This document shows positions 22,145 through 34,385 of a stretch of DNA of 64,000 bases, piece by piece. The translations under genes were made by a program, and so were the position numbers. The notes below the pieces were generated by a model. The model searched no databases, was not told the DNA's origin, and saw only the letters and a program-made list of their open reading frames with translations. Numbering within the stretch: position 1 is the first letter of the stretch; every line of letters begins with the position of its first letter. This DNA comes from Cladosporium sp. IMV 00045 (taxonomy: Eukaryota > Ascomycota > Dothideomycetes > Cladosporiales > Cladosporiaceae), in assembly GCA_001931905.2 (NCBI GenBank), contig MSJI02000553.1, positions 1-64,000 on the forward strand, written 5' to 3'.

Positions 22145-24998
22145 GCGGACTTGTTTGGATGGGTTTTTAATTTATTTGTTCATTTTTTGTCTTTTTCCCT
22201 TACTTTTGCGCGACGGTGTCATATATTTATCATGGTCGAAATCATCATGTGCTGGAAAAGGTATGCGAATAGCGTCGGCGTTTTCGAATCGAAGGAAGTG
22301 TAGGAGGTGCTAGAGGGGGGGAAAGGAAGTTCCGAATCGAATCGACTTGAATATTATATCTCATGATAGAAAGTTGCTGAGAATTTATGTACAAAAACGT
22401 CCTGCGCTTCTGAACCCTGAATTGCACGCTTATCATCATTCGGATCATTTCAATCTCAAAAGGGAAGTTTCACTTGCGACGTCTTCTAAGAGAAGGATGT
22501 CTGATCTGAATCGTCAAGAATAAGGGAAGAAAAAGGGAGGGGTTGAGAATTCAATGCCCTGCCCTCATAAGGTAGGCTCTGGTAGCTTTGAGAGATATAG
22601 AGGAAGACAACCATACATGCAAAATCTTCCTCGAATTTCTCAGCACGCGTTCTAGGCAAACTGGGCTCGATAGACATATTTCCATTGCGTGCTACCGAAT
22701 GTTCATCAACTCACTGCGATCGATATTCTCATCGGGTGAACCATGCTCGTTGATATATTCCTCGAAAGATCCCTTGGACAGAGGAAAAGATACTTTCGAG
22801 ATGTTAGTTGCGGTGTATTATGCGAGAAGTAGGAACTTTCGTACGTTACAATTACTGCGATTGAAGGATGATGCTCAAGGGAAAGGTGTCATGTGCCTAA
22901 AATCATCTCAACTGATCTTCGTACAAATGCATCGCAGGAAGAGAAATCTCCACAACCGCGGCCTCTTGCGGCCGATAGCCTTCTTCCTATGATCAGACGG
23001 TCGTGTGCTGCGAGACGCTTTCGCTCTTCGGCGAGCGCCGTGACTTTACGATTACCAACTGATGAGATGCGGTTTGCCCACGCGTGGTCTTATCTCAGAG
23101 GATTGAAGATGGAGCTCTCATAAACATTGGCGACACTCAAAACGTTTTGAGGCGCCGCGTGGCTGTTGTCTAGTCCACGCCTCGAACGCCTCATTGAACA
23201 AGGAATCAATAAGCGTCTTCAGGGCTTTCTAGATTGAAGAACGTTGAAATGCCAGATTGAAGCAAGATACGTTGAAGTATTGACTCTCAAGAGAAGAGGA
23301 CGCCAATCTGTCGTATCAACCGCTTCGCCACGCACACCAACCCTTGCCGTTGCATCTGTTGGTACCCAGTGTTGCCAGTGATACAACATCGAATATGCAC
23401 GGCCAATGAACAAAGGGCAGGGAAGATCTTTTGCGGCAGCAAATCCACAGTAGCACTATCTCCTAGTAGCCCCTCCTAGGACTCTAGTCCTTCACACAAT
23501 CTTGTCACGCGGTAAAGGCGATGCAGAGCGATCTACCTGCCCACGTGGATCATGCAAGGCCGCTCGCAAACGGAATGGTGGACGTTTCGCTTATCTGGCT
23601 CGTTCGGGTCGCTTGGAAAGGACTCGACTCTTTTTCGCGATTCTTAGGCTGTGAGGGTCTTTGCTTGCTACGCTACGTGACTACTAGTCTCAAAGAATCA
23701 CCGTGTTGATTGTTGAATTGCACGCGAGAGCGAACATCTTTACCCGACCTTGACCGCGCAGCTTTGTTCGGCAGTAGGAGGTAGCATTGGCCGAGCGCAA
23801 ATCCACATTTCTTATAGACTGGGCCCAAGTCGATGCCCATGCACGTCGGCCATCCACATGCATGCAGGCGTGCATGCGTGCCGCGTGGTTTGCCATGCGA
23901 TTCATGTCGGTCGGGTGGCGACCGCGTGCTGCTTACATGTTTGCCCGCTCTCTCGCTTCCGGACTTTGGAAGAAATGTGGCGGCCCATGCCACGTGGGAG
24001 ACACGCGAGGAGCTGATGTACTGTATATGTAGGCTTTGAGTTGAATGGGAAGGGGGCGTTTCTTTTTTTTGGAAAGGTTGGCTGGGCTGCAGGATGATTT
24101 TTGGGTTTGGGTGGTACGAGGCAAGGCGACGCGAGACATCCGAGCGGAGAGGGGATAAAGGGAAAAGACGACGGGAAACGGTGCAGAAAGAGGCACAGAT
24201 GGAGATGGGTGGTGGAGTTGCTCGGTCAAGTAGTGTGTAGAGGCAAAGACCCGCCTCCAGGTTTGTGAGTGAGTTGTGACTGGTTCATCACTTGTCTGTT
24301 CTGCACTTGTTATAGTCGAGAGGGTCGAAGTATAATGGAGGTATCATCCACCCATGTCCAGATACCCACCTTCACGTCCTGCCACTGGCTTGCTTTGTCT
24401 CGTTCCGGATCCTCCTACAGCTGTGACTTGCCACATGAGGGACATCCCTCCCATAACAACACCACTCCTGCCTTCAATCGACTCTTCCAGTCTCTTTTTC
24501 AGTCCTTTCAAGCCTCTCCACCGTGTCACCAGCAGTGCAACGTCAAGGACCCACGCCGAAACAGCCAGCGCCGTTTCACAAGGCCCGGCCAACCTATCAC
24601 CATCACCAACTACCGACCACCACTAACCAGCACCACCTGCTAACACGCCGCCCTCACGCCCTTGTCCTGCCCTTGCCCCTGCTGTACCGCCATTTGCACT
24701 TCAGCGCCCAAGCATCATCCTCTCATTCACCACCTAAAACTCTCCCTTCCGACACTTCTTGCTCACATCTCCTACCTGCAACAGTCCTGGTACGTACAAT
24801 CCCACGCATTATTCATTGCCCGTCAACCCTCACTACCTCCTCTCCTCACCCTCTCCATCCTTGCCCGCTCGCATGGTCTCCACGTGCAAAATCCACGCTA
24901 GACGCCCTTCCTGATCCTTCCACACCCTAGCCAATCCACCCTTCTTTGTGGCCCGACCTGCCTCTACCCTACCAATACCACAAACCACATATCGCACA
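22145..24998. other. long gene-poor region; its end is the pyrimidine-rich leader of the next gene
   Basis: About 2.85 kb lie here without a gene I can support. Short frames (for example 22588-22992 and 23673-23993) have no family features. A near-perfect inverted repeat sits at 23857-23880. From about 24340 to 24998 the plus strand is markedly C/T-rich, as in long fungal 5' UTRs. Confidence 0.45.
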
Positions 24999-25591
24999 AT
25001 GGTAAGTCAATCCGCAACCTTAAATTGCCCGCCCTCTCCTCAACACATCCAACCTCTCATCCACACACCCATTCGATAAACAACAAAACACCCTCTAACA
25101 CATCCTCCACGCAACAGTCTTCCCAACCCGCCCGCTTCAGCACCTACTCCGGCGCGCCCTCCCTGCAACCCTCCCTAGCACCCACCGACACCACAGCAGC
25201 AACAAGTACACCCGCCCGCTCCACCCCACAACCCACCGCCCACAACCAACAAAACACCCTCAACCCGAACAGCGCCAACGCCATGTACGCCCACCCCACG
25301 ACCGCCGGCAGCAGCAGCACGCTCTCCAGCACCTCCGACCCCAAGACCGCCGACATCAAGTCGTGGAGCGCGGGCTTCGAGCGCATGCAGGACGAGCGCC
25401 TCGACAAGCAGCGCTACGTCATGAGCAGCAACAAGAGCGAGGAAGTGAGCAAAATCGCTCTCGGCGCGAAGTTGGAGCGCGCTCTCGGCAGGCGCATGAC
25501 GGGTCAGGATGCTACGTTCTCGCCTAGGCCTGCTGGCGGAAAGAAGATTGGTGGGGAGGCCGAGAAGGGGTTGGAGGTTGAGGTTAATTAG
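24999..25591 (+). CDS. small conserved-looking fungal protein whose first coding exon is only the ATG
   Basis: The start codon at 24999-25001 abuts a perfect donor (ATG then GTAAGT). The 116-nt intron ends in CAACAG, and exon 2 (25118-25591) supplies the rest, giving 158 residues. The N-terminal half is Ser/Thr/Pro/Gln-rich and disordered. The C-terminal half is a charged helical region, DIKSWSAGFERMQDERLDKQ then RYVMSSNKSEEVSKIALGAK, that looks constrained. I cannot name the family. No membrane segment or signal peptide is seen. Starting at an in-frame codon inside the intron (near 25025) would give an unnatural Thr/His/Ser N-terminus, so the spliced start is preferred. The leader is long and pyrimidine-rich. 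Confidence 0.68.
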
Positions 25592-26510
25592 CGGGAGTGT
25601 GATGGTTTGGTCTGGTGCTTGAGAAGGTGGAGGTGGTAATGTTCAGGACGTGGAGAGAAGGGCTGTGAGAACCTTGAGACGGGAAGAGGGCCAGGAATGA
25701 GCGAGAGCGTGGGATTTTTTTGCCAGGCTGATATTTGCTGGGCTTGTGGCATGAGGAAGAAGGCGAGAAAGACGACTGCGATACCTCCTTTTGTTTTTGT
25801 GTTTTTGATGGGGGTTTTGTTTCATTTCTCGGAGTTCGCTGTTTTCTTTTGACCTTTTCCTTTTTCAACTTATACCAAATAACGAAATGGCGCTTTTCTT
25901 CATACCAAACCCCACCCGTTCAACTCAGACGTTTACCTGCGCAGGGAGGGAAGTCATTCAAGGCAATACCGAGAGATTCCTAGTTTTAAATCTTCTCCGA
26001 AGCAAGAGATTTCGAAAGATAGTTGCACATGACAAGCAAAGCGACTGAAAGAAACAGCAGACTACTCTTGCCATCCTCCCGCTCGAGACTCAGCACATTA
26101 AATACTTGAGGTACACCCAACTTTAGAGCTCGAGACTCTTAATCCGTAACTCCAGCAAACAAACAGCTCCTCATCGTCTACATTGCCATACCGAGGTGCA
26201 TAATCAGAGTCCAAGCGTTGCATTCATTTCTAACGCAGGGCTATAGCCGCAATAGGCAGGTTCCATCCATCGACGTCTTGGCCGGCTTGGAAACTCCACC
26301 ATTTGCACGACGTGATAGGAACGACAAGACCAGCAATCTACAATATGCGAATGTCTAGATCTCTTCTGGAACGGACATGTCAATGCGCTTGACAAGGGAT
26401 CGACGTGGGCTACGCCTGCGAAGATATAAAACAATGCATCGTCGCCTGTTCTACACTAGCTTCTGCTGTGACCACATTCTGCGACTTCAATCGCTTGATC
26501 GTCTGCTACG
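25592..26510. other. intergenic region
   Basis: This holds the 3' UTR of the small protein and the upstream region of the aminopeptidase gene. No gene or repeat is seen. Confidence 0.5.
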
Positions 26511-28084
26511 ATGAAGTACTCCCTCTTCAACGCGGTCTCGACCGCTGCCCTGCTTTGCTATCTCCCCCATACCAGTGCGCAGAAGTATGGAGGAGGCAAG
26601 GCGAAAGCACTCTCGGAGAGACTGCAGTCTTCGATCACCACTCGAGGGTACGTGAGTACTAGACACCAAGAACCTCGGCACTCAATGTCTAACTCTCGAA
26701 TAGCTTGATGAAGAACCTCGAACGCCTGGACGAGATCGCCACCGCCAACGGCGGCAACAGAGCCTTCGGCCTTCCCGGCTACGATGCCTCCGTCGACTAC
26801 GTCCTGAGCAAAATCTCCGACTCCAAGTCCTGGAAAGCGTCTACGCAAGACTTCCCTGCTATCTACAATAACGTCGAATCGATAACTTTCCGCGTGGACG
26901 ACACGGAGTACTACGTCTTTGGGCCGACATACTCGCCCTCAACCTCCGAAGAGGGAGTCACAGCACCCCTTGTGTTGGGTCCGAGCGGCGAGGCCGCCTG
27001 CAGCGCCGATGGCTATGAAGGTCTTGATGTCACCGACAAGATCGTGCTCGTCCAGCGTGGCACCTGTCCGGATGCTACCACTCTTGCTGGGAAGATCCGC
27101 GCCGCCGTCGCCGCCGGTGCGAGCAACGTCATTTTGTACAACAATGTCCCCACGCTCGTCACAGGAGGTACCCTCTCCGCCCCAGACCCAGTAGGCTACA
27201 GACCGAGCGGTTTCATCAACCAAGACGACGGCGAAGCCCTCGTCGCCCGACTCGAAAGCGGCGAGGAGATCGAAGCCTACTTCCAGCACACGCAAACGAT
27301 CGAAGAGCGAATCACGCAAAACGTCTTCGCCGAATCCAAAGGCGGCGACGAGAACAACGTGATCATGCTGGGCGCGCACCTGGACTCCGTCAAAGCCGGC
27401 GCGGGCATCAACGACGACGGCAGCGGCAGCACCCTCCTGCTTGAAATGTTCGCGGGCCTGCAACGCCTCAAGTTCCGCAACAAGATCCGCCTCGCCTGGT
27501 GGGGAGCGGAGGAGAACGGCCTCGTCGGTTCGCGCTACTACACTGCCCAAATCAACAACACCGCCGAAGCCGACAAGATCCTCCTCTACCTCAACTTCGA
27601 CATGGTGTCAAGAGGCTACTACGGCGTCTTCGACGGCGACGGAAGCTCGCACGGCCTCGCCGGCGCGCCGGGCTCGGATGTCATCGAGAAACTCTTCGTC
27701 GACCACCTTGAAAGCAAAGGAATCAACGTCACAGCTGCAGTCTTCACCGGCGGAAGCGACTACGCGTCTTTCATGAGCACGCTCAACAAACCCGTCGGAG
27801 GCTTGCACACGGGCACCGGCGTGGCGCAGGATGACTGCTACCACCAGGCTTGCGATACATATAATAATACCAATCCGATGCAGTTGACGACTAATGCTAG
27901 GGCTGCGGCGCATGTTCTCGCTACGCTGGCGACGGAGGGGCAGGAGCTTATCCCCAAGACGCCTAGCAATGCCACCGCTGCTGTGAGACCGCGTGCCCTC
28001 GGTGCGATGGATGAGGCGGATTTGTTTCCGTGGAGTGTTGTTGAGGGGGAGAGGCATACAGGGTCTTGCGGGCATGATGTCTAA
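26511..28084 (+). CDS. secreted M28 zinc aminopeptidase with PA domain (aminopeptidase Y type)
   Basis: This is a co-catalytic zinc exopeptidase, secreted or vacuolar. Two exons (26511-26647, 26704-28084) give 505 residues. A signal peptide opens the protein (MKYSLFNAVSTAALLCYLPH). A protease-associated domain at about 125-235 includes VTDKIVLVQRGTCPDATTLA. In the peptidase domain, the zinc ligands and general base are visible: His271 in GAHLDSV, Asp283 in INDDGSG, Glu315 in WGAEENGLVG, Asp345 in LNFDMVS and His426 in DDCYHQACD. The C-terminal 45 residues extend past the catalytic fold. N-glycosylation sites occur. It is convergent with the invertase gene 211 bp away; an A/G-rich tract at about 28128-28172 lies between them. 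Confidence 0.94.
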
Positions 28085-28295
28085 GGGAGTGGCTGGGGCT
28101 GGAGGCGTGGACGTCTGATGTTGTAGTAGGAGAAAAGGAGAAAAGAATGGAAAAGGAAAAGAAAAGGAAAATCTGAGCGGATCTTAGTTTGTGAATGTTC
28201 TCAACGAAGCACAGCTTTCACACAAAAGCCTCACTGACCCCGAAAGATCGAAACAGCACCCCGAAATCTCACCATCCCAACACAACACTCCACAA

Positions 28296-30091
28296 TCAAA
28301 ATAACCTCACCTCCGACCCATTCCCACTCCCCCCACCAGTCGTCACATTCCCCCTCACCGTCCCATTCCCATCCGCCATCCCCTCCCACGCATCCACCAA
28401 CCCCCAAACGCCCACACTAACCGTAACATTCTCCGCCACCCCACCAGCAGCCAATCTCAGCGTATCCAACGGCCTGGCAGAATAAAAAGTCATCGTCCCG
28501 CTCTGCTCCGCAGCATTCACGAAAACCTCCAAAATCGACCGATCGATCACCCCACTTATCGTCCACGTCCCATTCTCCGCGCCGCTGTACACACTTGAAG
28601 AAGAGAATTTATCCGTGAAATACGGATTGTCGAACCCGAGCGTCGCGCCCCTGTCTAGCCACGTGTCGCCGTTGACGGTCGTGCCGCCTCGCACAAACTC
28701 GCCGGAGACCGAGGAGGAGGTGAAATTCACCTGCCCGGAGGAAATGGTCGAGGGGCTGAGGTGCGTGAAGTTGGCTTCGAAGTAGAGCGCGCCCGAAGGG
28801 ACGGCCGAGTAGTCGAGGAGGAAGGAGGAGTTTCCCAGGCTGGCGTCGAAGGCGAGTTCGTGGCTGAAGATGGACTGGATGTTGTATGGCTCGCTGACGA
28901 GCACGTAGCCGATTCGAGTGGCGTTTTTGAGGTAGTTGTGCCGTGGGAGGGTCATTTGGCTGCGCCAGTTTTCGCTTGGGCCGGTGGGGACTTGTTGCGT
29001 GCTGAGGGGGGTGTTAGTGGGGTTCGTTTTTGGGTGCGGGTTTTGGGTAGGGACTTACTATTGCCAGTTGGACGCCCATCCGATTGAAACTTGCTTCTCG
29101 TTCCCGGGTAGACCGTAGAACCACTGCGCGGCGTAGTTGTCTTTGGCGAAATCGGTGATTCTCGCCGCAGCGTCGAAAGGCACGTAATGAGTCCCGTTGA
29201 ACTCGCCAGGGAAGTATTCGGTGATGCTGCCGCCTAATGGAGCTCCAGGGTTGATCGAGATCGCGAGAAGCCATACAGAATCATCTGTTCCTTCCATTGG
29301 CATTTGCACCAGGTTCGGACACTCGTATTGATAGCAAAGTAAACCGACGTTGGTCAAGTTCGAGACATGCTCCCATTCCTTGAGATTGGTGGACGTGTAG
29401 AAGCCGATGGTGAAGTCGACCGGGTACGCGACGACCATGACCCAGCGCTCAGTCGGCGCATGCCAGATCACCTTCGGGTCTCTGAACTGCGTGGAATTAG
29501 ACGGAATGACGGGATTGTCTGCGTACGCCTCGAAGGTGTACCCGCCATCTCGGCTGTAGGCAATGGCTTGCTGTTCGATCCCCATCACGCCTCCGGGGTA
29601 TTGGGCGAGGGTGTAGATCGCCACAACGCCATTATCCTGACCGGGGAAGAAACCGGAGGTGTTGTTCACGTCGACAACGCATGAGCCGGAGAAGACGAAA
29701 GTGAAGTTATTGGGCGTCCAGAGAGCGATCTTTTGATTCTCCCAGTGGTAGAGGTCTGTTGAGGTCTGGAGAAAGTCAGCGTCTGTAAGGCTCGACAAGA
29801 CTTGAAGTGACTTACTGCATGGCCCCAATGTTGATTACCAGCGACGATACCGGTAGGGTCATACTGGTAGTAGAGATGCCAAGTTCCGTTGGCGTCAACG
29901 AACATGCCATTTGGATCGTTCATGAAGTTTTGCGGTGGGCTGAAGTGGACTCTCGGTCGGTATGGACCGGTGTAGTTGCCTGGTATTGGAGCATCTGTCG
30001 GTACGCCTGGTGAGAAGAACGTGCTTGTTTGCGCAATGGCATGGCCGAGTAATAAGCCAGCTACGGCTACTACGGCTGTGAATGAACGCAT
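28296..30091 (-). CDS. secreted beta-fructofuranosidase (invertase/inulinase), GH32
   Basis: This hydrolyses terminal fructose from sucrose or fructans outside the cell. Three exons (30091-29816, 29765-29059, 29001-28296) give 562 residues. A 20-residue signal peptide precedes the five-bladed propeller. The GH32 triad is intact: nucleophile Asp59 in NFMNDPNG, transition-state Asp188 in QFRDPK and acid/base Glu240 in YECPNL. The C-terminal beta-sandwich carries [15 protein letters not shown]. Many N-x-S/T sites fit secretion. The tail ends in a Gly/Asn/Thr-rich stretch. Exo-activity is likely, but invertase and inulinase cannot be separated by eye. One weak CreA-like GCGGGG lies at 30375-30380 on the minus strand, about 285 bp upstream. 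Confidence 0.95.
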
Positions 30092-30618
30092 GTTGATTCC
30101 CGGATCAAATGTGATCAATACGTGTAATGTCTGCTCCCACGACTGACAGATGTCATGAAGGAGTAGCACGATATTTGAGTCCTTCTTGTAGCGTCTATGA
30201 TCGGCTCATAACACCCAACATGCAATCTACCCCTCATCTGCGCGATGGTGCATTTCGAATTGCGTGTTGGCGTCTTTCCAAACCTGCAGGATGCGATTGT
30301 GGCTGACCATTTTCCGATCTGAAGGGCCGATTGTCAAATGCAAGCTCACGTCAATGTTGACAAGCTTTCAATGTCCCCGCACCTCCGGATCTTTGAGGCC
30401 CGCATTTGCCGTGTTTTGTAATGCTAAAGAGAGTGCTAATCGAGGTCATGCGATCTTGAAGACATGCTTGAGTAGAAGCTTGTAGATTACAAGCTCAAAG
30501 CTTTGTTCTTGGGGCACGCAGGCTTTCGTACATGGTACATGTGCCTGGCAAACAGAAGCATCGTCATATCCAAAGTCAAAAAAGTGCCATGGTCTTTCCC
30601 ATCATGAAAAAGTGACGT
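30092..30618. other. intergenic, invertase promoter region
   Basis: The region holds the invertase promoter and the 3' end of the hydrolase gene. A single GCGGGG on the minus strand (30375-30380) matches the CreA consensus SYGGRG, which alone is weak evidence. Confidence 0.5.
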
Positions 30619-31545
30619 CTACTTCAGAAAGAACTCTCTGAGAGTTCGAGCCAATCTCTCTGGTTGCTCAAGCGCCAGCGAATGCCCACACTCCTCAAAC
30701 AGCTCATTTCTTTCCACGCTTTCCGCAAGTTTCAAAATCCCATCCTTCACAGTAGGACCAAAGAATTCCGGCGCTCCAATCGTCAGAATAGGTAGTGTTA
30801 GCTTTCCCTTCTTCTCCAAAAGCTCCCTGTGCAACTCGCCATTCTTGAATCCAGCTCGATAAGTCTCCAAAATGCCCCTCAAACAACCCGGCTGCTTCAC
30901 GACCTCAATCCAGTGATTCAACGCCACAGGCTCAATAGACGTCGGATTATAGCACTCCTGCTTCATGAACATCTCCCAAAACTCGCGCTCGTGGCCTGAA
31001 ATCAACATCTCGGGCACGTGAGGTAAGTAGAAGAAGCCAAGGTGCCAACACCACACACCACGCTTCTCGTACTGCGCGCTCACATTCTCCGGCGTCCAGA
31101 ACGAGCTTTCTTCCAAGCCAAAACCGGACACGAGCATCTCGCAGAAGGAAAGCTTGAGGACGCGATCCCGGTATTTCGACGCAGTGGCGTAGGCGTAGTC
31201 TGCACCCCGATCTTCGCCATGAAGGTAGAATTTCTCATGTCCAAGCTGGGTCATGAGTTCTGCCACGTCATCGGCGTTGGTGACGGAGTCGTAGCCATCT
31301 GTCGTGGGCGGTTTGTCTGTGTAGCCGAAGCCGCGGAGGTCGGGCGCGACGATGGTGAAATGTTCAGTGAGGAGAGGGAAGATCTTGTACCAGTAGAAGC
31401 TGTCTTTGGGAGTGCCATGGAGTAATAGCAGTGTTGGGCCTTTGCCGGCTGTGATGTAGTGCAGGCGAATGCCGTTGATTCTGGCGCGGCCATGTTTGAC
31501 CGGCGCGCCTGTATGGTCATATGTTTCTGCTTGTAGATCTGACAT
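30619..31545 (-). CDS. alpha/beta hydrolase, epoxide hydrolase/haloacid dehalogenase group
   Basis: A single exon from ATG 31545 encodes 308 residues. The fold signatures are clear: the HGTP oxyanion turn at 43-46, DLRGFGYTDKP at 69-79, Asp112 as nucleophile in HGEDRGAD, a cap domain at about 140-220, and the catalytic His288 in CGHSLALEQPE. An Asp nucleophile followed by Arg-Gly is the pattern of fluoroacetate-dehalogenase-like and some epoxide-hydrolase-like enzymes; the second arginine of true fluoroacetate dehalogenases is not evident. No signal peptide is present, so it is cytosolic. The substrate is unknown. Thirteen in-frame codons upstream (to 31584) are unlikely to be used. Confidence 0.88.
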   Translation of the reverse strand: MSDLQAETYDHTGAPVKHGRARINGIRLHYITAGKGPTLLLLHGTPKDSFYWYKIFPLLTEHFTIVAPDLRGFGYTDKPPTTDGYDSVTNADDVAELMTQLGHEKFYLHGEDRGADYAYATASKYRDRVLKLSFCEMLVSGFGLEESSFWTPENVSAQYEKRGVWCWHLGFFYLPHVPEMLISGHEREFWEMFMKQECYNPTSIEPVALNHWIEVVKQPGCLRGILETYRAGFKNGELHRELLEKKGKLTLPILTIGAPEFFGPTVKDGILKLAESVERNELFEECGHSLALEQPERLARTLREFFLK

Positions 31546-32021
31546 GTTGGTGAGTCTGGCTGTATGTTGTAGTCTGAAGATCAATCGTTTGCAGTTGTAG
31601 TGTTGTTCAATGGCACACTCTCACAGAAGATATACATTGCAGCATGTCAACGTCAAGAGCCTGGATCCGATCGGCTCTTCTAACCCCACCTTCGACCCCA
31701 CTCAGGGTCATCGATCGGCTTGACTAGAAACCTTGTGACTTAGCAATGGGAAACTATTGCGCCTTCGAAATGCCCACATTGGATACCGTGGTTAGAGTGG
31801 CCGAAAACGACAGATGGCGTGGTTCTGGCTTCCCCGATGCGCCGGGTTGGCAAGCGGATGCATCAGCTTATCTGAGTGGCTGCGCTTAGAGGCACCAAAC
31901 GACAATGTTATATGGGATACCAAGACCAGTGCTGGAAAGAATATTTGACTGGCAAGACCTTTCAATGCACGATTGAGAGCCAGCCGGCGTTGCAAGCGTG
32001 CAAATTCCTCTGGCCATGGTC
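31546..32021. other. intergenic region
   Basis: This holds the upstream region of the hydrolase gene and the 3' region of the transcription-factor-domain gene, which lies on the same strand. No other feature is seen. Confidence 0.5.
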
Positions 32022-33670
32022 TCAAGCCGGCACTTTGATGAGCGGCATCAAACTCCAAGGCATCAAAGCATCCCACTGCAAGTATGGCGCTCTTGCGCGC
32101 ACAGCCTTTGTCGTTTCAGCACACCACAGCAACCCATCATTGTCTCTGGAGTAAGAGTACCATTGCTCGAGGAAGTGTAGTGGAGCGCGCAGAGCTAGTC
32201 CTTGGGCTATTGGTCTTTCTGCAACACCACCGAGAAGACCGACGAGATGGCGAAGACTATGAGCGCAGACGACTGCTGAACTGTCATACAGGCTTTGAGA
32301 TAGCTTTGTACAGTCGTTTGGAGATTCCAGGCTAATGTGGCTTTGATAGATCAGAAGAAGGCAAACGCGACAAAGGCTCTCGCATGCAAGCTCGAACAAG
32401 CATGGAGGTTTAGCAGACTTGAGCTCGTGTCCTTCTGGAGAACGATCTGTATCATGAGCGACTGCAGATGCAGTGAGTTCTCGTCCCGTGTGGGACTTGG
32501 ATTCGCAGAATGAGCCCAACCAAACAACCAAAGCCCGCTCGAGAGAAGCAAGTTCGTTCTTCAGCCTGTCGGAGATGCATATTATTGTCGTCGATCTCTC
32601 AACTGCGTCAACTGACTCCAGTAGAGGTGGAACGCGGAAGGCCAGATCGAACAGAAAATCCAAAGCAGGCGACGATGTGCGGACTGCTGGGGCTGCGCAG
32701 CAGATTGGGAATGGTTTGCGATTGCACAAGGAGTGCATCAGCTGGACTATTGTGAGCAATGTGGCCTTCTTTCTCATACAAGACAACTTGACTTGCCTGT
32801 GCCGAACGAAACCTTGCCACGAGGAAGAACTCGAGTCTCGAGTCCATGTTCTTTGGGAGGCGCGTAAGGATAAGGGAAGACATGCCAACGACTTGTCTCT
32901 GCCAAGTAACGTCCCCAGATCCTTGAGAGATGGCGGTATACATCTGTAGAAACAGTCAGTCTTAGTCGTACAGGTATCCCATGTGTAAGTTCATAATCAG
33001 ATGAATCACATGCAAGTCATCGAAGAGTCACCGCAGGATAAAACCTCATACCTCAGTCAATGAGATTCCCATCGACACAATCATCAGCCCGACAGCGGCC
33101 AAGTCTGGGTCCTTGAGACCCACATTCCGTCGCAGACAGTCCATGGCGATCAAGAATCTTTTTCTGCCTTCAACCAGAAGACGCTCGTCCTCAACAGTAG
33201 ATCCCAGGTGTATGAGCTTCATGGTGTCCAGTATGGCCATGATCGGTATTGATTCGCGAACTCGAAATCCTCGGATGGAGGGAGTGGTCAAGGAAGAGAA
33301 TCCGAAGCCAACTGGATACCAGCCTTCGCGCAGTTTCTGTGTCAGAGCCACCTGGTTGAGAGCTGGGCTGAGAATGTGAGGTGGTGGATGGGGTGTTGGA
33401 TGTGAATCTACTTTAACCCTTGAGATCTGATACTTGCGTCCTGTAGAATACGGTTAATTCCCGGACACTATCGCAATAAGGAAGACGTCACGAACTGGCA
33501 TTTGCTTGACGCTCTCGTTCTTTTCGACGGTAGTCCTTCATGACCTGAACTCGAATTCGATGGCGAACAGTCTTTGTGGTGCTAGACACGTCGCCTGGAC
33601 TGACGTGGATGAACTCGACGGTCTCGCCCATAGCAGCGCATGGCTGGGTGGCAGTAGTGACTAATGTCAT
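32022..33670 (-). CDS. fungal-specific transcription factor domain protein without a zinc cluster
   Basis: Four exons (33670-33496, 33440-33052, 32943-32793, 32746-32022) give about 479 residues. The N-terminus carries VEFIHVSPGDVSSTTKTVRH and then a basic VQVMKDYRRKERERQ. That is the pattern of a group of fungal regulators lacking Zn2Cys6, in which a short phrase ending in VSP precedes an Arg/Lys-rich helix. The middle (GFGFSSL, LEFFLVARFRSAQAIQLMHS) and the C-terminal WDALMPWSLMPL are typical of the fungal transcription-factor regulatory domain. The third intron is only 46 nt with a weak donor (GTCAAG), so that junction is the least certain. Function and targets are unknown. Confidence 0.75.
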
Positions 33671-34385
33671 ATTGTGGCTCTTGTTGATGGCGTTCTGTCT
33701 TGCCAGGGCACGCATGAGCATAGAGTGGCAGTCTCTGTGTATCGTCTCTCTCTCTTCTACCTTGTGAACGTAGGGCTGACATGAAAGTCGGAAGTAGGGG
33801 AGCCAGGTGATGCCAATATATCAAGCTGACATGCAGCACGGTAGCAGGTGGCGCATTCTACGTTACATCCTCTAGGGAGTATTGGTAAGAAGGTTCAGTG
33901 AAGGCCTCGCGAAATATCTTGTCCAGAACCGTTGATGTCTTTGGGACCATCCTCTGAAGAGACATTCATCGTTTACGGTTGTACCGTTTCAAGGAGAAAT
34001 GAGACTATCTCAATCTAAAGATCTCGGCAGCGCTATTGTTGGTAGTGACATGGAGAGGTACATGCAGGGACATGATCGAAGATCTATTGTCATTTTGAGT
34101 AGCATTCGCAGACATACCCGAGAGGCAACTTCCCAGTAGACGAATTGTGTTTCTCTCGCTACTTTTTGACTGTATTTTGCCTCGTCGTGAAAGTAACGAG
34201 CTGGCTTTTGAAGTCGAGTTCGTTCGCTTGGAGTTTGGAGTTTTGTGTGTTGTTGGTGGGGTCCACGCTGTCCGGCGTGTCGGTGGGTGAAGTCAACAAC
34301 CACCAAACAACAACTTTGGAGCTGGCACACTGTTTACTCCCGACACGATTCTCGACGAAACCACCAAGGCACTATATCCTACACC
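33671..34385. other. intergenic, divergent promoter region
   Basis: This separates the transcription-factor-domain gene from DAM1. Short frames have no support. No repeat or RNA gene is seen. Confidence 0.5.

Noticed and set aside
22588..22992. Plus-strand frame of 134 codons
   Set aside because: Composition looks random; no domain, and no splice continuation.
26939..27550. Minus-strand open frame (203 codons)
   Set aside because: Antisense shadow of the M28 aminopeptidase.
32473..32949. Plus-strand frame of 158 codons
   Set aside because: Antisense to exons 3 and 4 of the transcription-factor-domain gene.
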